DNA of 64,000 nucleotides. Source: Allomyces macrogynus ATCC 38327 (taxonomy: Eukaryota > Blastocladiomycota > Blastocladiomycetes > Blastocladiales > Blastocladiaceae). Both the position numbers and the translations under genes were made by a program. The stretch covers positions 820,837-884,836 of the forward strand of contig GG745342.1 in the NCBI GenBank assembly GCA_000151295.1, in the 5' to 3' direction. Shown here in pieces: positions 1 through 10,917 of the stretch; position 1 is the first letter of the stretch, and the number at the start of each line of letters is the position of its first letter. The notes under the pieces were generated by a model. The model ran no database searches and was not told where the DNA came from. It saw only the letters and a program-made list of their open reading frames with translations.

Positions 1-729
1 TCCCCGCCCCTGCCGCCGCGGCGACGCCCGCGACCGGAGGGGCCGTCAAGGGCGCCGCCATGCTCGACGTTGAATCTGGCGCTGCTGACGTTCAACAAGG
101 ACAGCGGGTCGCTGACGCCCATGAGTTCGGGCGACAGCGCGGATGACACGCCCAAGAAGCCCGCGGCCTCGTCGTCGTCGTCGTCGGCCGCGCCCGCGTC
201 GACGCCAGCCCCTGCCAAGTCGGCGTCGTCGTCGTCCCCCGCGGCCGCGTCGACGGGCAAGCCCGGCGATGCCGCGTCCTCGTCGTCGCCGTCGGCAGTG
301 ACTTCCGCCCCGACCGCCGCCCCGACCGCCGCCCCGCAAGCCGACGTGACGTCCCTCCCGACCTCGTCGTCCACGATCGTCACCAAGGTCACCACCACCA
401 AGACAGCGTCGTCTCCGGCCGCGACGTCCGGCGCCAAGAACTCGGTCGCCGGCAATGGCACCAACTCGACGAGTTCGGCGACCAACGATCTGTCGACGGC
501 GTCGACATCGTCGGGCGGCGGCATGTCGTCCGAGGCGATTATCGGTGTGGCCTCGCTGGCCGGTGTCGCGTTTGTCGGCATGTTTGCCGCGGTCTGGATC
601 TTCCGCAAGCGCGCGCTCAAGCCGTCGACGCAGTTCAAGCAGAAGTTTGACCCAAATTCCACGGGGTTCCGCGGGGATACGCGCACGCGGCAGGCGGATG
701 CGGCGTTTGCGCGCGAGCTGCGCGGGTAA
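1..729 (+). CDS. Ser/Ala/Thr-rich single-pass membrane protein, 3' end only
   Basis: This is the C-terminal part of a protein whose 5' end lies outside the window. The readable frame ends at TAA 727-729. It has a long Ser/Ala/Thr/Pro-rich stretch of the kind that is heavily O-glycosylated in fungal surface proteins, then a hydrophobic helix (about 20 residues, nt 532-605, starting near AIIGVASLAGVAF). A short basic tail follows (IFRKRALKPS) and ends in ARELRG. That order (mucin-like stalk, membrane span, positive stop-transfer, short cytosolic tail) suggests a type I cell-surface protein. The frame of the first ~70 nt is uncertain: frame 3 (PAPAAAATPATGG) also looks coding there, so an exon junction may lie near nt 60-110. 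No catalytic domain is visible and the function is unknown. Confidence 0.55.
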   Translation, partial: SPPLPPRRRPRPEGPSRAPPCSTLNLALLTFNKDSGSLTPMSSGDSADDTPKKPAASSSSSSAAPASTPAPAKSASSSSPAAASTGKPGDAASSSSPSAVTSAPTAAPTAAPQADVTSLPTSSSTIVTKVTTTKTASSPAATSGAKNSVAGNGTNSTSSATNDLSTASTSSGGGMSSEAIIGVASLAGVAFVGMFAAVWIFRKRALKPSTQFKQKFDPNSTGFRGDTRTRQADAAFARELRG

Positions 730-1290
730 GTCGCGGGCGGCGCAATGCTGGACGGCGCGTCGGCTGGCCGGTCGTTGTTGAGAGTGTTCGCCGACACGTC
801 GCTTCCCGCTTTCTCCACCCCAGTTTTCTCACCCTCCCTCGTCACTTCTACCTTTGTCGTTTCGTTCGTTGTTGAGCGCATCCGGTCCCCTCCAAGTCCT
901 CCTACACGCCCCTCCCTTCGCGTCTCCTCTCGCGGCGCCCCACTGGCTGCCCGCCTCTTCATCAATTTTGCAGTTGCTGTTGTTGTTCTTCTTCCTACAT
1001 TTCCCACGGCTTGTATTTGTGCCCCCCTCGCATATTCATACACGTTGATCTTGCTTTTGGTTTTGAAGGTCGAGTCGTTTCGGCGCGTCAGGCCGGATCG
1101 CTGCCGGCAGCGTCGGCGTCGCTGTCGCCGTTGTCGTTTGCCCAACCGCATCGCAACGGCTCACGTGCACCAGCATGACCGTGTCATCAACCCCGGGAGA
1201 CACTGTCGCCCACCCCTTCCCTGCGAACGACGCGTCTCCGTTTCCAACCATCAACCCACAATCACCAACCACCAGCATCAACCACCAACC
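730..1290. other. Intergenic, upstream of RRP8
   Basis: No convincing coding frame. It holds pyrimidine-rich tracts (for example nt 800-960) typical of fungal 5' flanks, and directly precedes the RRP8 start codon. Confidence 0.5.
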
Positions 1291-2596
1291 ATGGGCAAAC
1301 CCGACAAGAAACAGCTCAAGCTCGAGCTCCAGCAACGGCTCGCCAAATCCGCGGCCCCAGCGCCCGCAGCAACACCCGCCGCAGCAACACCCGCCGCAAC
1401 CGCCAACAGCGGCAGCAAAAGACCGGTGGGCAAGAAGGCCGCGCTCAAGCAGCAGCTCAAGGAGCGGCTCGACAAGTCGGCGGCCGCCGCAGCCGCACCG
1501 CCACCAAAAGTACCCACCACCTCAACCATTACCACGTCCTCCCACGAGCGCAAGACTCACATACCATTCCGGCACTAGGAGCTCAAGAAGACGGCGGGCA
1601 AGAAAGCCGGCAAAAAGCAGTCCCCCGCACCGCAAGCGGCAGCATCCCGATCGGCCGCTGCGCCCAAGAAACATGCGGCAAAGCAGAAGCAGGTGGCCGC
1701 GCTCGCCAAGGAGACGGCCGTCGAGCTCACCAAGCTGCAGGCGGCCATGCAAAAGAAACTCGACGGCGCGCAGTTCCGGTACCTGAACGAAAAGCTTTAC
1801 ACGATGCCCGGCACCGAGGCGCTGCAGATGATGCAGGAGAAACCCGAACTGTTTGAGCTGGTACGCGCGCTCTCCCTCTCCCTCTTCTCCACTGGCGCCA
1901 CTTACGCAAACGGTGCCTTGTAGTACCACACGGGTTTCCGTGCACAAGCCGAATCGTGGCCCATGAACCCAGTCGACCGGATTATTTCCGAAATCAAGGA
2001 ACATATCAAGCTGCCCGCGACGATTGCTGATCTCGGGTGCGGCAACGCCATGGTCGCGCAGGAACTGGCCCCGCTCGGGTACACGGTGCGGTCGTTTGAC
2101 TTGGTCGCGAAACCGCCGCTCGTTGAGGCCGCAGATATGGCCAATGTGCCGCTCGAAGATGGCGCGTGCGATGTGGTCGTGTTTTCGCTGTCGCTCATGA
2201 ACACGAATTGGGGGGTGGGGGCCGCCGAGGGGGCGCGGATTTTGCGCAAGGGGTGCGTTTGACAGTGGACAAGGGTGGGGGGGGGTGGATTTGAAGCTCA
2301 CGGTTTTGGCGGCTTGTAGCGGGATCATGAAGATTGCCGAGGTCGTGTCGCGCATCGACGACGTGGACGCATTCATCTCGGCGCTCGAGCAGATTGGGAT
2401 GAGCGTCATGACTAAGGTTCGCTCCCCCGGCCACCGCATCGTCATTTGCTCAACTGACCCGCTGCTCGCCCAACGCTAGGACACGTCGAACCCGATGTTC
2501 ATTATGCTCACGCTGCGCAAGAAGGCGCTCAAGGTGAACAAGGACGCGGCCGCGCGCTTTCAGCCGCTCAAGCCGTGCATCTACAAGCGTCGGTAA
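1291..2596 (+). CDS. RRP8: Ribosomal RNA-processing protein 8 (25S rRNA adenine-N1 methyltransferase)
   Basis: Five exons, with introns at 1510-1578, 1861-1923, 2253-2319 and 2417-2479 (63-69 nt), all GT-AG and frame-consistent. They give a 347-residue protein. The N-terminal ~150 residues are Lys/Ala-rich (KKAALKQQLKERL, KKTAGKKAGKKQ), like the basic nucleolar tail of this family. The C-terminal half is the Rrp8 Rossmann-like methyltransferase: FRYLNEKLYT, the YHTGFRAQAESWP block, SAM-binding motif IADLGCGNAM (residues ~201-210), DVVVFSLSLMNTNW, then VSRIDDVDAFISALEQIGM and the Lys-rich end. Known role of the family: N1-methylation of an adenosine in large-subunit rRNA helix 25.1 in the nucleolus. 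ATG 1291 is chosen because the basic tail starts there (MGKPDKKQ). An AATAAA lies just past the stop (2599-2604). The gene converges on the RPEL gene. Confidence 0.95.
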
Positions 2597-2718
2597 CCAA
2601 TAAACCTCCCAACAGAGTATGAGTCCAATCTTTTGTGTGCCCCTAAGTTCGCGCCAGCACGCGCGCACCCCCGTCTCCCTCCATCCAGTCCACCACGTTA
2701 GTCCCGGCCCCACACCCA

Positions 2719-3959
2719 TCAGTGGAACGCCGTATTCTGCAGCGACTTTTCATGCACCGGCATCTCGTTCTTCTTAAAGTCGTTCAGTTCATCGCGAATC
2801 TCCATTTTCATGCGCGGCGTGAGCCGGCGGAACGTCGCGTTCGCGTCGGGCTTGCGGTTATACTCGGTCTTGCGGAACGTCGGCAACACTTCGACTGTCT
2901 CGTCGAATTTGATCAGGCGCGGCGGCAATTCTGAGGGAAGCGGGCGCGTCGCCAGCTGCGAGTTGAGCATGTCCGACAGTTGCGCGCGCTTCAGGGTCTC
3001 GGCGACGGGCGACAGCGACGCGTCGACGTTCGGGTAGCTCGTGTCTGGTGGATGGGGTGGGCAGGCGGTCAGGGGACGCGGTGGAAAAGAGAAGCGAGGA
3101 TCGACGCACCCGAGTGCAAAATATTCTTCTCGACCAGCTCCGTCCGCTCCGGCCGTTTCTTGAGACACCCTTTGAGCATCGTCGACCGCTCCGTGAACGA
3201 CGTGCGCACTGTCGCTGGCGCACTCGCTGCATGCCCGCCACCCGTCGTCGAATCGACCGACTCGTCCGACTCGCCTACACCCCCAGTCGTCAGCCGCCAC
3301 GCCACCACCCACGCGCTCGCAATCGGGCAACGTACCGCGGAAAATATTGCGCTCCTGCAACTCGACCTTACTCGGGCGCCGCCCGATCCGTGCTGCCAGC
3401 CGCTCCAGGTCCTGCTCCTTTTTCGGCGTCAGGATCGAGTCCGTATCAATCTCGCCCTGCGCTTGCACCGTCAGCGGCGGCGGGAGCGTCAGGTCCGCGG
3501 GAGCGGCGGTAGCGGGCGGACGCGCCGGGTCGTTGGAGATACTGCGCGGGATCACGGCGGGCGGCGCGAGCGCGCCAGCGGTCACGGGGCCCGGCGCGCT
3601 CGGGACGCGCGAGAGGCCCGGCTTGGCCGGGTCGACTAGGGCACGAAGCCGCGCGTGAGTGCCACCGCGAAACGAGACGGGGAAGTGTGTCATGTGCGCA
3701 CCCTTCATGATATTGCGCTGGATCAAGTCTTGCCGATCGGCGCGCCGCGACAGTTTCTTGCCGAGTTCTAGCATCCGCGATCATTCGGGTCAGTTCCCCA
3801 CCGTGGCACAGAGACCGAGCGATGGCAGGGCGGTAAGGCACCATTGACCATGCGCGAGAACCGCCCCTGCCGGTCGAGCGAGTGCGGCGACCCGGTCGGC
3901 TCGTGCGGCCGGTCGACGGTGCCGGCGGGCGTCGCGGGCGCGGCAGACGGGGCCGACAT
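2719..3959 (-). CDS. RPEL-repeat protein (predicted G-actin binding)
   Basis: Four exons on the minus strand, with introns at 3768-3841, 3275-3335 and 3045-3109, encode about 346 residues. Three clear RPEL motifs are spread along the chain: KLSRRADRQDLIQRNIM across the exon 1/2 junction, RIGRRPSKVELQERNIF, and CLKKRPERTELVEKNIL. A fourth, weaker one reads QLATRPLPSELPPRLIKF. RPEL motifs in animal MRTFs and Phactrs bind monomeric actin. Fungal RPEL proteins exist but are little studied, so actin binding here is inference from the motif. The linkers are Pro/Ala/Ser-rich, and the C-terminus is charged (RMKMEIRDELNDFKKNE). Start ATG 3959 (MSAPSAAPATP) opens exon 1; the same frame stays open further upstream, so a longer N-terminus is possible. 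It converges with RRP8 and is co-oriented with Ran. Confidence 0.8.
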
Positions 3960-4670
3960 GACGGCGGATGGGAATGGGCCCGAGTTGGAGTGGATGGGGC
4001 GCTCGCGAGAATGCCGGTGAAGGGCGCGATTGAGGGTTGGTTGACGGGTTGATCGCAGGGCTTGCTGGTTGGTGGCGCGCGAGAGGGTGACAGACGGACA
4101 AGCCCGCAATGATAAAAGCGGGACGAAGGCGAGCAAATTGCAGCGAGTGGGGGAGCGCGGATGGGAGTTGGGCGACGTTGGTGCGCGGATCGAGACGGTC
4201 GAGGCGCAGAGCAAGGGAAATGAACATGATTTATCGGTAATAAATGCGGTCCCGTGACGTCGTGGAAGCAGTCGTCGTTGTCGTCGGCAGTGAGCAATGA
4301 TGACGGCGTGTGCCGCGACGACGAAGGAGGGCCCGGCTCTGTTCCGACGACAAAGGTGTGTGGTTGTCGCGTTCAAGCGCGCCTGTCAGCGCCGGCCAGT
4401 TGGACACGGCGCAAAGTGCGAGAAGACGACGAGCCAAGCCAGCAAATGAAAAACCAAAACACGCCAAACGCATCGCGGATTGTTAACCGTAATTTACAAA
4501 CGGGGGGAAGGTGGGGGGTTTACGAGCGGGGGGGACGACAACGAACGAGCGGCCGCCATGGACGCGCAACGGCGGACACGACGACCCTCGGAGACCAACA
4601 GACGAGAAGAAAAAAACGACGAAGCACTACCGACCGACCGAACGACAACGACACTCGAGACACGCAAAAC
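3960..4670. other. Intergenic between RPEL gene and Ran
   Basis: Holds the 5' flank of the RPEL gene and the 3' flank of Ran. ORFs here are overlapping low-complexity shadows in several frames. No coding similarity seen. Confidence 0.5.
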
Positions 4671-5783
4671 TTACAGGTCGGCGTCGTCCTCCTCCGGCAG
4701 CGGCATGTTGGCCGCCTCCTCCATCTCCTGCTGGTACTGCGCAACGAGGCTCTGGTCGACCTGGACCTCGGGCGGGGCGAGCGCGGGCGCGGCAACAAAC
4801 TCAAGGTTCTGGTTCCCGCAGAGCTTGCGCGCGAGCCAGAGGAAGGGCTTCTCAAAGTTGTAGTTGGACTTGGCCGAGATGTCGTAGTACTGCAGGTTCT
4901 TCTTGCGGTGGAACGTGATCGTCTTGGCCTTGACCTTGCGGTCCTTGACGTCGACCTTGTTGCCGCACAGAACAATGGGGATGTTCTCGCACACGCGCAC
5001 CAGGTCGCGGTGCCAGTTGGGCACGTTCTTGTAGGTGATGCGCGAGGTCACGTCGAACATGATGATCGCGCACTGGCCGGCGATGCTAGTTTGGCGAAGG
5101 GCGGGACGAGGTCAGTTGATGGACTTTTCGTTGATCGATCGGGCCACGCAAGCGCACGCGACCGATCGAGCGAGCGCAAACGGGAAACGTACTAGTAGCC
5201 GTCACGCAGACCGCCAAACTTCTCCTGACCGGCCGTGTCCCACGTGTTGAAGCAGATTTGGCCAAAGTTGGTCTGGAACGTCAAGGGGTGGACCTCGACA
5301 CCAAGCGTGGCTAGGTGGGATCGACGACAAGTGGTCAGGATGAGGGGGTTCCGTCAAAGGAGTGGACACGAAATGAAAGGCGACACGTACCGACATACTT
5401 CTTCTCGAACTCGCCCGTCAAGTGGCGCTTGACGAACGTCGTCTTGCCGGTACCGCCATCGCCGACTGGAGGTGGGGGAGGAGGACGTCATCGCAGCGGG
5501 AGCGTCGCGAGCGCGAGCGGGTGCGACGAGCGGAGCAGGTGCACGCGGGTCAGTCTCGAGACATGCATTGCATCGGAGGGCGCGAGCAGGTCGTCCGCTC
5601 ATTCGCCCGCGCAGGTCGGGTCGTAGGCAGCAGACGCGCGACGTCGCACGAGGTGAGGTGCACAATAAGCGACGAACGACGAGCAGCGACGAGCGACTAC
5701 GGGCGGACGTCCGGGCCGGGCATGCGTTTGGCGAGGCCGACCGTACCGAGGACGAGCTTGAAGGTGGGGACTTCGGCAGCCAT
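4671..5783 (-). CDS. GSP1: GTP-binding nuclear protein Ran
   Basis: Four exons, with introns at 5466-5746, 5311-5390 and 5086-5192, give 214 residues, the usual Ran length. The N-terminus is [12 protein letters not shown] and the P-loop GDGGTGKTT is at ~14-22. The Ran-specific switch I is [14 protein letters not shown], the G3 motif is [17 protein letters not shown] (DTAGQE at 62-67), the G4 motif is [10 protein letters not shown], and the acidic tail is [11 protein letters not shown]. All catalytic residues are present. Ran drives nuclear transport and spindle assembly; it is loaded with GTP by RCC1 in the nucleus and hydrolyses it in the cytosol with RanGAP. The first intron (281 nt) falls inside the codon just before the P-loop and is the longest in this gene. 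Its 5' end faces the secreted-protein gene at 6998 across a ~1.2 kb divergent region. Confidence 0.97.
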
Positions 5784-6997
5784 GGTTGACGTCGTGTGCA
5801 GGTCAGGCAGGTCGCTCGCGGAGGGGTGGGGCCAACGTGGAGAGACGAAAGAGAAAAGACGACGGCGGGGCAGCGGCCGTGAGAAGCGATCAAAGTCTCG
5901 TGCACGCCCGACCAGGCGTTGCGTTGGCTGGTTTTTGAGCGGGTTTGCGATGTGCTTTTCGCGTGGCGGCACACCGCCTCACGGTCGCCTGCGATTGCAA
6001 ATGCGGGGTTCACCGCATGACGGCACGTGCTCCGTTGCTGCCTGGTCGTCTTGCCGTGAATTCGCGCGGCGCGCCGCGACACGACGAAACACGGCGTGAC
6101 TGTCAAGCGCAACCACCAGCAGGCACCATGACCGAAGCATGGAACCATCGTGAATCTCGTTCAACTGAGAGCGCAGAAATCTTGCGCTGGCGTTGATACA
6201 GCTTGCGCTCGGACGGGCCCGCACCCGCACACCGTACGGCCGACCATACGGCCGCTCACGGTCAGGTCTCTTTGTTGCTGGAGGACAGGGACGCGATGAC
6301 GCTGGCCGCGGTCCGCTGTCGCCGCGACCCGCTGGAACTGAGCGGTGGTCAAGACGCGGTTGGCGCGCGCACCGCCATCCCCCCGCAAGAACTGAAACGT
6401 CACGGCAATGATTTGGATTACCCTTTTTGATTGCCTCGTTTTGTGCTCATTGGCTCTGCTTGGCACCGGCGAGTCTTCGCCCGTCGCTTGCCCTTGTGGT
6501 CGTGCGCGCGGCGACTGCGAAATGGTGCGTTTCCAAACGCTGGTCAGAATGGACATTTGTTTTTACAGTGATCCTGACCATGAAGAGCCGCGTGTGAGAG
6601 ACAGGTGAGACGCGCGGTCTGGTCAGCACCGTTCCTTCAACATCAGTTCATGATCTCACTTCATGATTGATCCATGAACAAGCTCAACTCACAACCATCT
6701 CCCCACCAATCTTCACCTCGTTTTGTCCTTCATTCCTCACGACCCTCGCACACGCCCGCTCGCCATGATCGGCTAGCACGTCTTGTCATGACCGTCGTCC
6801 CTGCTGCGTCGCGGACCCCTGCCCTTCAAATACCCCCGCGCGCACCACGCCGTCGCTCCTCGACACTTGTGCTCTCGCGTCTCGAACTTGCACCTTCTCC
6901 ACCCGCCGCTGGCCGATACGGACCTCTTCCTCGCCGCATGCGCACGCACGACGCACTCGCTCTTTCTCGATCCACGCACCCCCACACCTCGTCCACC
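5784..6997. other. Divergent intergenic region (Ran / secreted protein)
   Basis: About 1.2 kb with no supported gene. It must hold both promoters. ORFs reach ~130 codons, but they overlap on both strands and lack recognisable motifs. Confidence 0.5.
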
Positions 6998-8107
6998 ATG
7001 CGCGTCCCCAAGCAGCTGGCCCTGCTCGTCGCCGCGCTCTTCATTGCTCTCCTCTCCTCGTCATCATCTGCCGTCGCGCAACCGACGACCACCGGTGCCG
7101 CGCCCGCCGCCGCCGCCGCCGCCGCCGTGGCGCCGACCGATGAGACGCAATTCGAGATCGAATCCATGCAGCGCCGTCGGCGCAACGGTGGTGGGCAGAA
7201 GAACGGCGGTGGGCAGAAGAACGGCGGCGCGCTGCCCAAGCCGACCGCGACGCGCAAGGCGCAACAGCCGCAACGCACGGGCACGACGGGCGGCAAGAAG
7301 AAGGCGGTCGATTCGCCGGCGCCTGTCATGGGCACGACCAAGAAGGCCGGCGGCACGACCAAGAAGGCCGGCGGCACGACCACCAAGGCCGGCGGGAAAG
7401 CGCCGGCGCCGACGACGGGTGCGGGGAACAAGGCTGGTGGGAACACGGGCAAAACCGGCAACACGGGAGGCAAGACGGGTAACACAGGCGGCAAGGCGGG
7501 CAATACGGGCGGCAAGAAGACGGGCGGCGATGCGGCCAACGCCAACGGCAAGCTCAACAACGGCGCGGCGTTCTGCAAGTCGGCCGGGTTCGGCAACGCG
7601 ATCGCCGACGGCACGCAAAAGCGCACCGTCACGTGCTCGCAGACCGTGCAGGGCGTGATCCCGGCGTTCGACAAGATGGTCTCGACAATTATTCTCACGC
7701 CCGCGTCGGGCGCGCGTATCAAGCGCGGCCAAGATATTGCCGTCTCGGTGCGCACGCAGAACATGCAGCTCGGGTTCTTTGAGGACCCGGCGTCGCGGTA
7801 CTACCTCTCGCCGCAGACGCTCAACGGGCAGGGCGTGATCGAAGGCCACCAACACGTTGCGCTGCAGCGGCTTGGCAACGGGCAGACGCCGCCGGACCCG
7901 CGGTCCGAGCAGCTCGCCTTCTTCAAGGGGCTCGACCAGAAGAGTAACAATAATGTTCTGACCGTCACGATTCCCGGAGCCAGTCTCACGCAGGCCGGCA
8001 CCTACCGACTGTGCACGATCACGGGCACGCGGTCGCACCAGCCGGTCATTATGCCCGTCGCACGCCGTGGGTCGCAGGACGACTGCATTCGGTTCGAGGT
8101 CGTCTAA
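6998..8107 (+). CDS. Secreted low-complexity fungal surface protein
   Basis: Intronless, 369 residues. ATG 6998 is chosen because it opens a textbook signal peptide (MRVPKQLALLVAALFIALL, then SSSAVAQ). A Lys/Gly/Thr low-complexity spacer follows, built from short tandem units: GGGQKN repeats (nt ~7189-7230), a TTKKAGG 21-bp unit three times (nt ~7330-7395) and TGNTGGK units (nt ~7440-7515). The C-terminal ~170 residues form a globular domain found in secreted fungal proteins often annotated loosely as ribosomal s17-like: TVTCSQTVQGVIPAFDKMVS, GFFEDPASRYYLSPQTLNGQ, GVIEGHQHVALQ, TYRLCTITGTRSHQPV. Its biochemical role is unknown. The frame is open upstream of 6998, but that sequence lacks a signal peptide. 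The arrangement suggests a cell-wall or matrix protein with a flexible cationic stalk. Confidence 0.85.
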   Translation: MRVPKQLALLVAALFIALLSSSSSAVAQPTTTGAAPAAAAAAAVAPTDETQFEIESMQRRRRNGGGQKNGGGQKNGGALPKPTATRKAQQPQRTGTTGGKKKAVDSPAPVMGTTKKAGGTTKKAGGTTTKAGGKAPAPTTGAGNKAGGNTGKTGNTGGKTGNTGGKAGNTGGKKTGGDAANANGKLNNGAAFCKSAGFGNAIADGTQKRTVTCSQTVQGVIPAFDKMVSTIILTPASGARIKRGQDIAVSVRTQNMQLGFFEDPASRYYLSPQTLNGQGVIEGHQHVALQRLGNGQTPPDPRSEQLAFFKGLDQKSNNNVLTVTIPGASLTQAGTYRLCTITGTRSHQPVIMPVARRGSQDDCIRFEVV

Positions 8108-9041
8108 GCCGTTCATTGCGGTGATCAATCTGTTCTGGTTGCTGCTGCTGCGCAAGTGGACAAGAGTCGTGGAATTGTAGCTTGATTTCGTTTCCTTGTT
8201 TTGTTGCTTTCGGTCCTCATTTGGCGGTGCTGGTTCATAGCCTCTCTCGGGTCTCCTTGGATTTGTTTTGGCGTTTTGCTCGCGCGCAGCTCAAACAACT
8301 TTGTGGCAGTCAGTATAAAGATAAACGTCAACGATTGCGTGCATTTGTGTCTTTGCATTGGTGCACGATGTGTGGATCGCAAAATTGCACCGCTGCCTTG
8401 AGAGAATCATTCAATTGCTTCACAGACCCTTGGCGCGTTTTGCGCTCTGAATTCTGGCGAACGCGGAAATGCATGCTCAGGTCGCCTGGGCTTGCGGCAG
8501 AAAGGCAGAAAGCCGGTTTCTTTTGGTCATGTTCATTCTATTCATTGGATGCACCCATTCAACAACGTTCACTCAGCATCGTCCAGTCCGGACATGCATG
8601 CTGCTTCAAAAGTACTCTCCGCTTTGCACGCCGACGTTTGTCATTACTTTTGGCCCGCAAGACGTGGTGCATACCGGCCCAGCCAATAGTAACTGCTTTG
8701 CCTGACCAGTCGGGTGGTCGGCAGTGCGATTCCAGTGATGTTCTGCACTGCCCAGCAAAAGGATTCACGGCGACATTGAATTGGCTCAGAGGGAACGTTT
8801 GCGCGCTTGAGTGGTATTTCTGGTCAAACGCACGGCACACATTTTCCAATCATGAAGATTCTCCTGAGATGGAGAAGCTGCTGGTCGTTGGATGGACTTG
8901 CCTCACAGTTTGGGCTGAGCAACAGCACCTCAGTTCGCTGTCAGCAAGAAATCCATCAACTGCATCGACTTGACTCGCTTGGCCGAACCCTCTCTCTCTC
9001 TCCCTCTACCAGGCAATTTATTTGCAGCATGTTGCCCTATC
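8108..9041. other. Intergenic, AT-richer than neighbours
   Basis: Visibly lower GC than the flanking genes. ORFs of up to ~260 codons occur, but their composition is Cys/Trp/Phe-rich and resembles no family. No gene supported. Confidence 0.45.
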
Positions 9042-10890
9042 ATGACCGAAAAAGAGAACGAGCCGGATCCTGATGGCATTTTTGCAACAACGTCGAGCAC
9101 GAGCCAGCCGCGGTTGCCCAGTTTTTTGTTCGACACGTACAAGCAGTACACGAATGACACGAACTGGCTCGCAATATGGCTCGCAACAAAAGCAAATACG
9201 CCCGACGTTGGCGTCGTCACCAAGAAACCCGTGCGAGCAGCTGCGCCCTTCCGCACGCCTCGCCGCAGATGGAAGCGACGGGCGAGGACGAAGACGCCAA
9301 ACATGCGCATTTCATTTCTGTTCTCGAGAAAGTTGTCGAGTTTCTTGAACCGCGGTGTGTGGCAAGTAAACGACGTGTTGCACGCCAGACAGCCAGTAGC
9401 AGCACGCTTGAGCCAGTTTCAAGCGACGCCAAGACACTGAACAACCTGTTTGCCGTTCTTTCTCCATTTGACGACGTCGATGCAACTTCCAATGATGGCG
9501 ACCGGGATGAGTGCGACGACGTTGACGCTCATGAGCTGGAAACTGTCTTGGAAACAATCGGTGCGCCAAGGCGGCCGGCCGTCCGGTATCAAGCTGAGCG
9601 CGCTGCTTTCGAGACGTGGTTTGCTATTCACAAACTGTCCTTGGAGCTCGCCAACATTCGCCACTCTCTGCGCGAGACGTGGGCAAAGTATCGCGACGGC
9701 AAGCTTGACTTGATTACTGCTTCTCTCGTCACTAATACGGCACTTGACTATGCGTGATGCCGAGAATGCGCTCATTCAAGAAAGCGAGCTATGGCCCAAC
9801 CGGTGCAAGCCATGGCAATCGCTGTCTTTGTCCATTGCGCGATGCGCGGGAGGCCGTTGAGCGACCTATTGGACATGGTCACGGTGTTGGATCCAGTGCA
9901 CCACGTCGTTGTTGAATTTTCGTACTCTCGCGCCTACCTTCTGATAAAAACAATGGCGCGCATGGAACACTGCGACGTTCCGCTGGGCGGCTTTCCGCCG
10001 TATGACCCAGCCGCGAACCGTGACGAGATGTCGCCACGGAAACTGTTTTCTTACGACCTGAACCTGCTCGTCACTGTTGCCCCTGTACCATATTATTGCC
10101 CATGACGTGCCTGTGTTTGAATATACCTCAACCTCGATGTGTTGTCAACCGGGTGTCCCGGTTATTTGACAAGGATCGCTGGACCTTGACGCTCATTTAC
10201 GCCGCCCAGGTCCTCATTGACGCCCATCAGAACCTGCGCGAACACGTCGTTCTTGGCGAGCATCGCTTTCTGCCACGCGTGCAGAACTGACTCGCTCGGT
10301 CGATGTATTCCGAGCACATCCTTTCCACATTCAACGTCGAAATGAAACAAATGGCGACTTCTCAACAATTGTCCAACAGTTGTTGAAAATGTGCGACGTT
10401 CTTGCCTCGAATAGTGAAGATGTGTCCTTGTTCCTCTTTCACCCCAGGTTCTGCGGGCTCATTTCCATGCCGTCTCCGGAGTACCGCATGTTGCTCTTTG
10501 CAGGGCAGCTCTACGAGGCATGTCACCAGATTGCGCGGGAGATTCCTGAGCTCGACGACCGTGTTGTGGGTGGACATGGACAAGTTTCTGTCCCTTAACG
10601 GCAAGGAGCAGCTCTTTTTCGGCCGTATTCCCGACTCGCCCAAGGGAATCCTCAAGCCGGCGCACTTGATGATGGGCTATTCGATTGCCGAACCAATTCC
10701 GACCAACGCTTCCAGCCGTGGGCTTGCTCGGGTATTCTCAGCCCAATTTCGACGCGCCATGCCAACGCTCAAGGCGCGCTCATACTTGTCGGTCATGTTC
10801 CGTGATCGGCACTTTGCGCAGGATATCGAGCCCGCCCAAATGTCGACCAACCACTCATGGGAGGGCGGGACTGAGCGACCGCGCATGACC
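9042..10890 (+). pseudogene. Broken DUF6604-domain gene
   Basis: The start is intact (ATG 9042, MTEKENEPDPDG) and leads into the N-terminal DUF6604 signature FLFDTYKQYTNDTNWLAIWL. The family pattern then continues in successive different frames. Around 9290-9757 are FISVLEKVVEFLEP and HKLSLELANIRHSLRETW with YRDGKLDLITASLVTNTA. After a TGA at 9755-9757 it resumes as MRDAENALIQESEL, then as GRPLSDLLDMVTVLDPVHH (9791-10080), IIAHDVPVFEYTS, RWTLTLIYAAQVLIDAHQNL, and last FLSLNGKEQLFFGRIPDSPK with PAHLMMGYS (10570-10690). At least four frame changes cannot be bridged by introns of the size seen here, so I call it a pseudogene. DUF6604 proteins are large fungal proteins of unknown function. The codon choice is less GC-biased than in the working genes nearby, consistent with decay. 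Confidence 0.7.
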
Positions 10891-10917
10891 AATCCAATCA
10901 CGACACAGGTTGGTATT

